Positions 1-8,152 of a stretch of 20,163 nt of DNA are shown here, in pieces. The stretch is from Nemertoderma westbladi. Lineage: Eukaryota > Xenacoelomorpha > Nemertodermatida > Nemertodermatidae. The DNA is taken from the NCBI GenBank assembly GCA_032718475.1, contig JAUCBJ010003624.1, positions 1 to 20,163 on the forward strand, written 5' to 3'. Below the pieces are notes generated by a model that saw nothing but the letters and a program-made list of their open reading frames with translations, searched no databases and had not been told where the DNA came from. How positions within the stretch are numbered: the first letter of the stretch is position 1; each line of letters opens with the position of its first letter. The translations under genes and the position numbers were made by a program.

Positions 1-316
1 CTGTGGCTGTGGCTGTGGCTGTGGCTGTGGTTGTGGCTGTGGCTGTGGTTGTGGCTGTGGTTGTGTGCTGTGGCTGTGGTTGTGGCTGTGGCTGTGGCTG
101 TGGCTGTGGCTGTGGTTGTGGCTGTGGCTGTGGCTGTGGCTGTGGTGTGGCTGTGGTGTGGCTGTGGCTGTGGTTGTGGCTGTGGCTGTGGCTGTGGTGT
201 GGCTGTGGCTGTGGCTGTGGCTGTGGTTGTGGCTTGTGGCTGTGGCTGTGGCTGTGGCTGTGGTTGTGGCTGTGGCTGTGGCTGTGGCTGTGGTTGTGGT
301 TGTGGCTGTGGCTGTG
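1..316. repeat. CTGTGG hexanucleotide microsatellite, truncated by window edge
   Basis: Tandem CTGTGG units fill the first 316 bases, with interspersed GTTGTGG and GTGTGG variants and occasional one- or two-base slips that change the phase. The array starts before the window, so its full length is unknown. It is stop-free in several frames and gives artefactual Val-Ala, Cys-Gly and Leu-Trp dipeptide reading frames, which I do not regard as genes. Confidence 0.97.
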
Positions 317-348
317 GGGAGTGCCTCAGGTCTTAAATCAGAGTCTTA

Positions 349-385
349 CAAATTCGAACGTTAACGAACAAATTCGAACGTTACT
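349..385. repeat. Short direct duplication ahead of the SINE-like module
   Basis: The 15-base string CAAATTCGAACGTTA occurs twice, about 20 bases apart, immediately 5' of the tRNA-like module. It may be a local slippage duplication or a trace of an insertion event. The palindromic core TTCGAA is present in both copies. Confidence 0.7.
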
Positions 386-386
386 G

Positions 387-475
387 TTCCACCTTGGTGT
401 AGTGGTTGCTTTGAAATCACATCTCCAATAGGTCGTGGGTTCGATCCTCACATGGACCAGGGCAGTTTTTGTTCG
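387..475 (+). repeat. tRNA-derived module, probably the head of a SINE
   Basis: An A-box-like stretch TGGTGTAGTGG lies at 395-405 and fits the pol III consensus TRGYNNARNNG. A B-box-like GGTTCGATCC lies at 438-447. Around the B box a T-arm can be folded: GTGGG (435-439), a seven-base loop TTCGATC, and CTCAC (447-451), with one G-T pair. The A-to-B spacing is right for a tRNA. The seven bases before the A box do not pair with those after the T-arm, so there is no acceptor stem. That argues for a tRNA-derived SINE head rather than a working tRNA gene. No clear tail or poly-A was seen. Confidence 0.6.
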
Positions 476-1372
476 ATCGGCAATAGGCCTAACTATACAA
501 AATGTAGTATTATTGCCTAGCAACCAATTCATAGCTACTGTATGATTTTCACTTTGAGACATTTCACCCTCTAGCAGCAGACTCGGATCTTCAGACTACT
601 CTGTTACTCCGCAAAAAGATATAGCCTATATTGTAATAGATACCGACTGGGGGGTCAAAATTAAGTAATAATATATCTAAAAAGTATCAAACACCTTGCC
701 TCATGGCTCGCCCCTCAGAACTCTTAAGCAATATAGCTTCATAGTTTTTAATGAAAACTGGTAAACGAGATTTGTTACTTACGCATACCTCGCAGACTTA
801 AGTAATTAATTATACAGTAGGTTACATCGTTTTGGGAGTAGGACCATTGGAAACAGCGCCCTCGAAAACCTCAGTACAAATAAAATTAATAAAGATTAAC
901 AGGGTATAGCTTGTTATAATAAAACATAAATTATAATATGGTAGAACAATTCGGGTTGTAAATAAAAACAAATTCAATAAATTTAAGATAAACTGTATAT
1001 AACTTATGTATTAAATGAGGGCCTTATTTAATTATGTGCGGTTAGACGCGCGTGGACTGCTTCGCAATACAATGCGAAAGAATGCAAACTATTGCCATAC
1101 CAGATGTTTATTCTAATTTCTTGGATGAGTTGATGTAATAACGAAGCTATAGGTTTGAATAATTTAAGCTCTATCGCATGCCCCATTCACGTAGGTCCCA
1201 TTCACGCATTGATGTTTGGGTTAGTCATGCTACGGTTAATAAGAGCCCGAGCAGCCACAGATTATTGAGGGACTGAGCTAGGACCAAACTGGGCCGCACA
1301 GTGCCTATTGTATTGTATATTTCGTTTGTTATAGTACAATTTATTCATTTCGCGTCCCTATCTGATTGATTT
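476..1372. other. AT-rich intergenic DNA without recognised genes
   Basis: Both strands were read and no conserved coding motif was seen. Short frames here have no recognisable domains. A CACAGTG heptamer occurs at 1297-1303 but its context does not match the Transib end described elsewhere in this window. Confidence 0.6.
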
Positions 1373-1411
1373 GTATCAAATTAAATTGCCTTTGGCAACA
1401 TTATTTGATAC
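1373..1411. repeat. Two-tier hairpin
   Basis: GTATCAAAT (1373-1381) is the exact complement of ATTTGATAC (1403-1411). Inside it, TTGCC (1386-1390) pairs with GGCAA (1394-1398) across a TTT loop. The two stems are separated by a symmetric 4/4 internal loop. The result is a compact 39-base stem-loop. Function is unknown. Confidence 0.85.
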
Positions 1412-1418
1412 GAGTCGA

Positions 1419-1450
1419 TTGATTAAACAATTAATTAATTGTTTAATCAA
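1419..1450. repeat. Perfect 32-bp AT-rich palindrome
   Basis: Bases 1419-1450 read identically on both strands, starting TTGATTAAACAATTAA and ending with its exact complement. There is no spacer. It lies 8 bases after the hairpin at 1373-1411 and is followed by further TTAATTAA-type self-complementary sequence to about 1480. Cruciform-prone sites like this are often insertion hot spots or palindromic element remnants; which applies here is not known. Confidence 0.9.
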
Positions 1451-1556
1451 CCAATTAATTAATTGATTAATTAATTAATGACCTACTTAACACCCAAGGT
1501 GTGAAGTTGGACTAAACTGTCGCCGAAATAGGGTAAACCATTACTACTAACAGTTT

Positions 1557-1763
1557 TTAAGTTAATATACTAACTGCCAAAGCTTTCTTCTCTTCAGAAG
1601 CCAATTCTATGTCAAACTTCTTTAGATTAGCCACAGAGTTGACTGGGAGAGATATACCATTCCACACTGGCTCCAACTCATTACGACCTCCACCACTAGC
1701 ACGGATTTCGGATTCTAAAACTTTAATATTCTCGTGGATTTCGTAAAGTTTCAAGCGACAACC
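1557..1763 (-). pseudogene. DUF4806-like C-terminal exon, truncated
   Basis: Translation from about 1763 down gives KLYEIHENIKVLESEIRASG, then LPVNSVANLKKFDIELASEE and KKALAVSILT before a TAA. A coiled-coil-like lead, then a 'LP..S...L..F+..L....K..L' segment, is how the DUF4806 domain begins. The family's usual remaining half is absent, so the domain is cut or continues in an unseen exon (GTTAGT, donor-like, lies inside the last codons). A fair acceptor, TTATTAAATCAG then GG, sits just upstream on this strand. It probably belongs to the companion gene that starts at 2866. Domain identity is a pattern judgement, not a search result. Confidence 0.5.
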
Positions 1764-2083
1764 CTGATTTAATAAATAATAATAGTAGGTACCGGTATAA
1801 TAATTTATTGTTTATATATTATATATGATTCGTAATAATATGTCAATTGAAATTATTTCTTAACATAATATATTTTAATGGACAGATTATGATTTGGAAC
1901 TAAATCAAGCTTTTTCAATTTTATATATATTTATTTATTTTAAGGACTTACCCAAAATTGTGAAATTAATTACATAAGTAAGGAAAGCAGTATTAATACT
2001 CACACTACAACAACTTGCACTGTGGCTTCGCTTCTTAGAAGTAGAAGATGCGACATTGTGTAACACATTGACGTTAGGTGTAC

Positions 2084-2206
2084 TTATATACAATCATTGG
2101 GCGGTTATCGGAGCGATGGGTTGGTGTATCACTATACACCGGCATTGGCATTGTATTAGCGTCCTCATCCTCATCGCTGCATATGACAGTTCTGACTTGT
2201 GTGGCT
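2084..2206 (-). pseudogene. Possible internal acidic exon of the companion gene
   Basis: On the minus strand the pyrimidine-rich TTATTTATGTTTAG precedes an open stretch reading VRTVICSDEDEDANTMPM and on to VYKYT. A donor-like AAGTAC lies near the end. The acidic DEDED run resembles the DDDEDDDD run in the preceding segment (2466-2520). No domain is recognised. This is assigned to the companion gene only by position, strand and acidic composition. Confidence 0.3.
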
Positions 2207-2465
2207 CTAAACATAAATAATGTAATTAAATAACAGTAACACCTTATATACATTTGGACCACTAACTGGCATGAGCTGAAACATATCACATTTCAAATTC
2301 AAAGTAATTGTAAGTTAGTTTCCAGTTTTAAATTTTAATGTACCGGTATACCTACTGCAAGGGTTTTTTTAGTTGCTTCACTTCTCTTAAATTAAATATA
2401 AATATTTTACAAATGCATAACAATTACATGGGATAAATATAAGTTACAGGTAGCAGTACCTTTTC

Positions 2466-2866
2466 TGTTTCTGGGAAGGACGATTTTCCAAATCGTCGTC
2501 GTCCTCATCATCATCTGATGAATCGAATTATCTAACTCGAACAAATTTCTCCCCATGAAAACGTGTACGCCCCCTATCTTTATCGCATTCAGATTGGATA
2601 TCTGAATCCTTCTCAGCTCTAATCTCTAATTCCCGAGCTCTCTTTAAGTCATTTGTGTCAGAATGCTGTACAACTCTGCATTTCCAAATGCCCCACCTAA
2701 TATGAGAGTTTCTAGGTGATAGGCGATCTTTTAGAGCTTTGGTAACTTCACTGGTTGAATCAGGGGAAGCCACAGTTTTATGACCTGGCTGCAGCCACGC
2801 AGTGCAAACAACCCCAGTATATTCGACATTAACATGACGATCCGGATCAGTTGTGAATATAATCAT
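2466..2866 (-). pseudogene. N-terminal part of DUF4806-type companion protein
   Basis: The frame begins ATG at 2866 and reads VNVEYTGVVCTAWLQPG, then WGIWKCRVVQHSDTNDLKRA, then RELEIRAEKDSDIQSE. This layout (a 'VeyTgvVctaWL' start, a 'W....cRV+...DdyekAre' centre, then 'aE..SD..Se') matches the N-terminal half I know from invertebrate DUF4806-containing proteins. A TAA interrupts at 2528-2530, but the same frame continues with DSSDDDEDDDDLENRPSQKQ up to a donor-like AAAAG-GTACTG near 2466. So the break is one nonsense codon rather than the natural end. Role unknown; such genes often travel beside transposases (recollection, unverified). Confidence 0.55.
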
Positions 2867-2955
2867 ACAATATGCATGGTAATTGTGATACCATAATAAT
2901 ATATATATTGTTGATTTGTAAATATATCTAGGGTCTATAGTCTATCTATATACTG

Positions 2956-4030
2956 TTATAATCGATCATGCAAAACTAATACAATTATAAGTGGCGCAGT
3001 CCTACTATCACTGGCGGGAAAACTAAAACATTTTGAAAGGTTTGCTATTGGAAGCTTTTCAGGAAAATGGACTAACGGTTTTTGTGGCAATAAATAACAA
3101 CCTACGTTTCTGGAATAAATAGGTTTGTCAAATAAAGAAACCGCTTTTCCTAAACGATGGACAGTTACTTCTGTGCAAGGATGGCACATATCAACTAATC
3201 GAAATATTACCCCATCCTTGTCGACAAAAATGCTGTCCCTGGGTCTCACTTTAGCTTTTGGCAATTTACCAATAACTTTATGCTGTACCTGTGCTTTCTC
3301 TGCCATCCTATTTTCCAGCTGTAGCAAAGGCAATATAGGAGAGCGCAAAAGCTTCTTAATCCCCTGCAAGTTATTTTCGAAACAAAATGCATCATAAATC
3401 GCACTAGAGCCATGTTATCGAACATCTTGCACTAAATGAAGCAACATGTGAACATTGTAAGACAGAAACCTTTGCCCAAACAATTCTTTAAATTCGGCAA
3501 CAAACCATAGGAGCAGTGAATCACAAAAGTCTAACATAGATGGCCTTTCACAATATCTACCCTCCAATATTCTCATTGCAATGCAAAGAGCCAGTAGAAG
3601 TTTACATTCCCTCGATTTATTAAAGTAAAATACTACTGGAATAATATACAATAAAAAGAAATGCAACTCAGTGGCTTTCCATCGCTCAAGCTCATCTAGG
3701 GACCGTGGTCTGCGGACAAAATCTGTAGGAACAAATGGTCTACTTTTAACCAATATCTCTGAGAGTTTATTACGGTTGGCAGAAGTTAATGCTGTTGGCG
3801 ATTTATATTTTGAACGGCAAAGAAATTTCAAAATTTTTCTAACAACACCTATGAAATCATCAACCATGTTAATGTTTGGTACCAAGGCAAGGGGGCTATT
3901 AGCGATATGATGTTCAGCGTCAGTCTTATTGCGAAATTCGGACAATGTTCCAGGAGAGTGCAATTGGGAGGAAAAAGTAACTCTATGAGCTATATACAAC
4001 TGTTCCAAGTATAAGCAATTCTGCAACGAA
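2956..4030 (-). pseudogene. Transposase, C-terminal two thirds (EnSpm/CACTA-like)
   Basis: From about 4010 down, the frame reads YIAHRVTFSSQ, then FRNKTDAEHHIANSPLAL, RRPRSLDELERWKATELHFF, and FLSYNVHMLLHLVQDVR. These are landmark blocks of the invertebrate transposase family with 'RTDeeHH', 'RplsELerWKAtEfR.fLLY' and 'YNvH.LlHLadDv'. A TAA at 3415-3417 interrupts. The same frame then continues with DAFCFENNLQGIKKLLRSP, matching the family's 'FpfEn.LqklKklvr.p', and on to the C-terminal domain ending at 2956. One block is missing: after NINMVDDF the text goes straight to IGVVRKILKF, skipping the family's 'PlDYMHLVcLGV' segment, which carries a conserved Asp. Mutated and non-functional. Confidence 0.8.
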
Positions 4031-4393
4031 TTCTTTAAGGAAACCGTCAAGACAAGGCTTTCCAATGCCATGGTACACACCAGCAGTAAATATTGTCTCA
4101 TCACAACAAACCAATAAACACCAAAATGAGCGACCTGAAGATTTGTACAATGGTAAACCATCTACATTAACTGCCATTACTGAATCTGGATTACAATTAT
4201 TCTTCAATTCTCCTAATCCAAAATAGAGAAACTCACCATTGCCCAAAGTTATTATTCTAGATGAACTTTCTAGATGAACTTTCAGGTTGGTTAGGCCAAC
4301 ACCTGTACACTGCAGTGCTGCCTGGCCGTGTGTAAGCCTAAGATAATATGAATAAAATTGGCGGTCAATTTTTGCGGTATATTCAAATAGCAC
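3983..4393 (-). pseudogene. Transposase, N-terminal and first catalytic part (EnSpm/CACTA-like)
   Basis: The frame from 4393 reads through VGLTNLKVHLESSSRIITLG, a FLYFGL block, then VNVDGLPLYKSSGRSFWCLL and FTAGVYHGIGKPC, and FLKEFVAELL. The 'NIDGLPLfKSS...FWPiL' and 'F.vGiy.GksKP....EFL.dFv.El' blocks are diagnostic of this transposase family and include the first acidic active-site region. After FVAELL the homology jumps in another frame to the 'YI.nRVTF' block, so roughly 50-60 codons (the usual CDAPA / zinc-binding C..C region) plus a non-multiple-of-three remainder are missing. The first Met may not be the original start. Confidence 0.8.
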
Positions 4394-4984
4394 TAAGCAG
4401 CTAAGATATTATTTTGTAATATTAGGCCCAATTGAGCTTATTTAACAAACAAACAGATAAATAATCGTATATTTGCTTGATTTATGATAGATTAATCTGT
4501 AAACTGCATCTTCAAGGACATTGGATAATGGGAGTCAAAATTTCGTCGTTTTCTATTATTAATTTGGCTGATTTTATGTATAAAACAGCACCATCCTTCC
4601 ACTTTTCATTTTTGAGTTACAGCTACTGTATTTAAATATTCCACTAACTAAATAAAATTATTAGTTAATATAATAACTATATTTAACGATCTAAATATAT
4701 TATTAATCTGTAAACGCGTAAAAAACGTTTAATAATTATATTCTTAAACTGTTGTACTTTATTATCTCATCAGCAACAATTTTCTGTAAATCTGTACATG
4801 ATTCGCATGATTTTTTCGCCTAATTTTCACAACGCGAAAATCTGCCGCGATTCTGCTGTGATTTTTGTAGTAGTTTCGCCATCGCGGGCTTGTCGCTTAG
4901 TTAAGTACGCGAATCGCTGGAGATTAGCGGAAGTGTGGTTGACTGGGATGCTAGAATAATTTGATAATAAAACTATTAAAATAT
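4394..4984. other. AT-rich spacer between the two DNA-transposon remnants
   Basis: No coding motif is visible. From about 4801 to 4920 there is a GC-richer patch with repeated TTTCGC, GCGAAAA and CGCGATTCTGC words that looks like a degraded dispersed repeat of unknown type. The left terminus expected for the neighbouring Transib-like element (beginning CACAGTG on this strand) was searched for by eye and not found. Confidence 0.5.
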
Positions 4985-5992
4985 TTATTCTGGATTAAAA
5001 GGTTTAAGGAGTGCTAGAGCCGCTTTTGGAATTGACTTTCGTTTGACATTTCGGTTAATTTTCCTTAGAGCCGATATCACTGGATCAGATGAACATAAGA
5101 GTCTATTTAGTAAGTCGTTGTTTGTGTTTATTCTTGAAGATTTACGAGAAAAATTCTCACGAAATCGTTTCATATCTTTGTTTCTCGCTTCCTGGGCCTC
5201 CTCACTGTACATGCCAATAGGCAGCGACAGCACTTCTATTGCCAAATGTCCATGGAGAAGGACCTTATGAAGCGATTGCGGCATGTAATACCATGGGAAC
5301 AAGTTTACATATTCCCTAGCTGTTTCATAAGCATAATTCCTGAATGCTGAGGGATCCACATCAAATCCTGAAGACAAAGTTATCAGAATAATATGAAGTC
5401 TCTCAATGAATGATGCATCTATCCCTAATATTTCAGAAGATATTGTTGCGTTCTGGAATACTCTACGTGAAGTATTACCGTCATTCGTATTTCCAGAACC
5501 TCCTGATTTTGGACAATCAACAATGAGACCGAGTCTATTACGAAATTCTTGTTGAACTCGAATCTTCTCCTTTTTAATAATCTCCTTTAATGCTTTATTT
5601 TTAGTGGACCATTTCTTGATCGTAATCTTATAAGAAATATGAGCCATGGACAGCCCATGGTGGTACATGGATGTATCTAATGTTAGTGAACGTTCTTGTA
5701 ATTTAGCAATATCATTCATCTGGGATGGTGTTGCTCCACAGAGAGTACAACTTTGCGAAGATTCAGTCATATCTGATAAGGCCGTATGTATTTTTCCATC
5801 AATCATTGTAACTTCAACAATATGTTTTATTCCCAAAACGTTTCCATTAATATTAACTTGTGTATTGTTAAGGTTCAGAATTTCGTTCTTCAACCGCTCA
5901 TCTTCTGCAATAATGACTTTTGAAGTTTCCTTGATGAACTGGAATCGAACAGGCGACAATACACTGTTGATGACGGATGATTGTTGTGCCAA
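4985..5992 (-). pseudogene. Transib-like transposase, C-terminal catalytic segment
   Basis: Useful homology starts near residue 14 (PVRFQFIKETSKVI, coordinate about 5953); residues before that are out of frame. Asp65 in VEVTMIDGKIH corresponds to RAG1 D708. Cys82 and Cys85 (SCTLCGATP) correspond to the RAG1 zinc ligands C727/C730. His242 and His247 (LHKVLLHG) correspond to H937/H942 with the same spacing. Glu268 (SEEAQEARNKDMKRFRE) corresponds to E962. The Transib-typical SGNTNDGNTSRR and SSGFDVDPSAFR blocks lie between. The frame ends naturally at 4985 with FNPE. All catalytic and zinc-binding residues in this segment are kept. Confidence 0.88.
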
Positions 5993-6362
5993 ACAATAAC
6001 CCTGTCACATGACTCATAATAGCCTCTCAGTTCGAGTAGTACTAAACAAGTAACAAATAAACTTGAGTCATCTATGTCATCTTTACTACTTGGCAGTTGC
6101 TTGTAGCTGATATGGCCACTGCATCCATCAAACCCTACTTTTGAACTCAGAATTAAACGCAATAATGGAGATTTAGTTAACACTTCGTTACTTATATCAC
6201 ATATTCGTTTTACAGTATGATCAAGAAAGTTTTGGATGGGAATTGATACCTTGTAGTCTTCAACTTGGCGACCTTCCGGATAGCACAGTTCCTTGGCTTT
6301 TCGGACGTGGTTGTAAGCCGGATATAAGTTAACTGATTTTGACATGGATTGATTACGCAGTA
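5953..6362 (-). pseudogene. Transib-like transposase, segment carrying the first catalytic Asp
   Basis: The frame contains NLYPAYNHVRKAKELCYPEG, a standard Transib block, followed by SSKVGFDGCSGHISYKQ. The Asp in GFDGCSG (codon at 6127-6129) is the equivalent of RAG1 D600. It ends usefully at PSSTVYCR (about 5955), where homology moves by one frame into the next segment. Homology in this frame extends 5' of the Met at 6345, through LRNQS, so that Met is not the true start. A one-base indel near 6355-6365 links it to the upstream segment. Confidence 0.85.
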
Positions 6363-6965
6363 ATTGATATGTTGATTTATTAAGTTTCCATCCATAATTA
6401 AGGCAAGAGCTTCATTGGGCGATAATATTGACGATGTTTGATCACCAGAATTAGAAGCTTCTGTTTCTGGGATGGATTTAATAATCGATGATGCTCGTTT
6501 CTTTCCTTCATTTCGATAACTGGATGCCGTGGCTGCAACTAATGCAGAAGTTTCATAGTTCGATTTAATTTCTTGCACACGACGACACTTTGTGCGTCCA
6601 GAAGCTTCATCGAACTCTAAACTTCGTTTGGCTGTAAAGTTGGAAGTTCTAATTATTTTGGAAGTTGATGGGATTTCTTGTGGTGTAGTTGGCGGAGGAA
6701 TACACTCACTTTCACTGATAATACACCCGTCCAACCATTTTGTGTTCGACTTCTCAAAGAGAATGGAGTACCTCTTACATGCCTTCCATTTCCTTTTGTA
6801 AAGAGGCAAGAAAGACTTTAATAGTCGTGATTTAATAATTTCTTCAGGAGTTGTTACAGGTAATCTCCCTTTCATGAAGTTTAAGAGAAGATCATGAGAT
6901 TCAGCCTCATCCAGTTTATGTTTCAGGTTTGCCTGTATAAAGTCGTAGATTTCCCTCCGTAACAT
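6355..6965 (-). pseudogene. Transib-like transposase, N-terminal segment
   Basis: The ATG at 6963-6965 starts LRREIYDFIQANLKHKL. Next comes LPLYKRKWKACKRYSILFEK, a W-rich region like the 'K.hW..a.r....F.....WL' motif of Transib N-termini, then a low-complexity Ser/Thr/Pro linker. The segment ends in SPNEALALIMDGNLINQHIN, which is the family's 'alaLl....Lsk.qY..lR' region. Beyond about 6355 the same frame runs into unrelated sequence (CVINPCQNQLT), showing the frameshift. The start codon is plausible for the whole protein. Confidence 0.75.
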
Positions 6966-7590
6966 TATAGCATTTTTACAATCATTATAATCCTAAGTAC
7001 AAGTAGACCTATATTAAAACTTCAACACCAAACGGTCAGACACCTGTAGACAACAACATATGGATGATAATTTTGAAATTGTCATATATGCCTATTATTT
7101 ACACGGTTACTTTAAAGCAAAATGTACTCATCTGTCAGTCTGTAGTGCATTGCAGAATTCAAATTTACAATATTGAAAAATCGTTGTTTGAAAAATGTTT
7201 GAATTTCCCCCCTATTGGCAGGTTTTGGCAGCTGTTCTTCTGCGATTGGACAGTTGTATGATTTAGCAACATGAAACAGCATAAATGAATGTGTAGTCTT
7301 TTATAGCTTATTTTTTTTTAATTCTTAAAGATCCCAATGTAGTATATTTTTTAATAATTTGATGTTCTTAAGTACCACATTATAACTGAAAGTATGTATC
7401 ACAAAACTAAAGTTATATTTAGAGTCACGTCGATGAATATTTAAAAAAAAAGTTTGTTCGATTTGAGCCAAGATTACTGATTTAAGAAAAAAATATGTAT
7501 TTTTATTCTTTTAAAAAAAAAAATTTTTTTTCGGGGTTGTACGATATCAGGAACAATATGTAATTAATGAAAAAAAAATTATAATACTTT
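6966..7590. other. Probable leader region of the Transib-like element
   Basis: AT-rich, with long A and T runs (for example 7441-7450 and 7511-7530). No ORF here has recognisable homology. If the terminus at 7626 is right, this is the internal 5' non-coding part of the element and would hold its promoter. Confidence 0.45.
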
Positions 7591-7626
7591 ATTTTTTGTT
7601 GTTTTGGCCACTTTTGGCCCACTGTG
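7591..7626 (-). repeat. RSS-like terminus of the Transib element
   Basis: Minus-strand reading from 7626: CACAGTG (7626-7620), exactly the V(D)J recombination-signal heptamer and the conserved first bases of Transib ends. It is followed by GGCCAAAAGTGGCCAAAAC and an A-rich ACAAAAAAT at 7599-7591 that agrees with the RSS nonamer ACAAAAACC at seven of nine positions, after a 20-base spacer. A second A-rich word, CCAAAACAA, sits after a 12-base spacer. The heptamer match is direct; the nonamer reading is tentative because the region is A-rich. Confidence 0.6.
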
Positions 7627-8039
7627 TGCAGGTGAGAATCATATGAATAACTGTGAAACTATAATGATAAGGAAGCTCACCACCCGGTCTCTACAGTAAA
7701 TCGTCAGTTCGCATGTGTTTAATAGATAAAATTCAGAAGGAAACACAAACCCCAGTAGAAACACTGCGACGAATTTGACTTGTTCCAGAAAGATTGTAAT
7801 AACTACAGTAGTACCGATATTACTAATTAGCCATTTAAAAAATTGTATTTTCTGTAATTTTGATAAATTTAATGTGTAATTTATGTGCTTCTATGCACGT
7901 TTGTATAATTCGTTTATGTTGATGAGGTTTATATTCGTATAGCCTGCCACAATTCCCAACTTCCCAATTTTTAACAAAAAAAATTGCCCTATTTTTGACA
8001 GGGGTTTTACTCCGTCTCAAAATATTGGAACTTTTTCTC
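7627..8039. other. Non-coding AT-rich DNA
   Basis: No gene or clear repeat was recognised. The short minus-strand frame at 7835-8020 has no motif. The 3' part may be the body of the RTE-like tail that follows. Confidence 0.45.
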
Positions 8040-8152
8040 TAGTATACCTATACAAAATTTGGTTGAAAATGGTTAAAATCATCAAAAGTTATTTACGAAT
8101 GAATTATTTATTACGGACGGACCGGCGGACGGACAGACAGACAGACGGACAT
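8040..8152 (+). repeat. 3' tail of an RTE-like element with GGAC/AGAC microsatellite
   Basis: The string CAAAATTTGGTTGAAAATGG at about 8053-8072, then AAAGTTATTTACGAATGAAT, then a run of GGAC, GGCGGAC and AGAC units (8113-8150) matches the kind of 3' end I associate with RTE-class non-LTR elements and dependent SINEs in invertebrates. No reverse transcriptase is present upstream, so it would be a 5'-truncated copy. Assignment rests on recall of the pattern, not a search. Confidence 0.45.

Larger units (their letters stand above)
1557..4393 (-). mobile_element. Decayed two-gene DNA transposon (EnSpm/CACTA-like) with DUF4806-like partner
   Basis: Reading down the minus strand, a degraded transposase (4393 to 2956) is followed after about 90 bases by an acidic companion gene (2866 to about 1557). 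Same orientation, tight spacing and parallel decay suggest one element, but this grouping is inference. I found no terminal inverted repeats or target duplications, so the true ends are unknown. The extent given is only that of recognisable coding sequence. Confidence 0.55.
4985..7626 (-). mobile_element. Transib/RAG1-type DNA transposon, one end identified
   Basis: The coding part (6965 down to 4985) matches Transib transposases, the family from which the RAG1 recombinase derives. The 5' terminus is proposed at 7626: read on the minus strand it begins CACAGTGGGCCAAAAGTGG, which has the conserved Transib/RSS heptamer CACAGTG. That leaves about 660 bases of leader before the transposase, and a total near 2.7 kb, typical for the family. 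The other end is not found, so the copy may be truncated near 4.9 kb. The flanks cannot be matched as a 5-bp target duplication without it. Confidence 0.75.

Noticed and set aside
3-431. Long frames of alternating Val-Ala, Cys-Gly and Leu-Trp at the window start
   Set aside because: They are translations of the CTGTGG microsatellite in three frames, with no non-repeat coding content.
395-451. A functional tRNA gene
   Set aside because: No acceptor stem can be formed and no convincing anticodon arm was found.
1297-1303. A second CACAGTG heptamer as the missing left end of the Transib element
   Set aside because: The following bases (CCTATTGTATTG) do not match the proposed right end. The flanking 5 bases differ (GGCCG versus TGCAG), and another element lies between.
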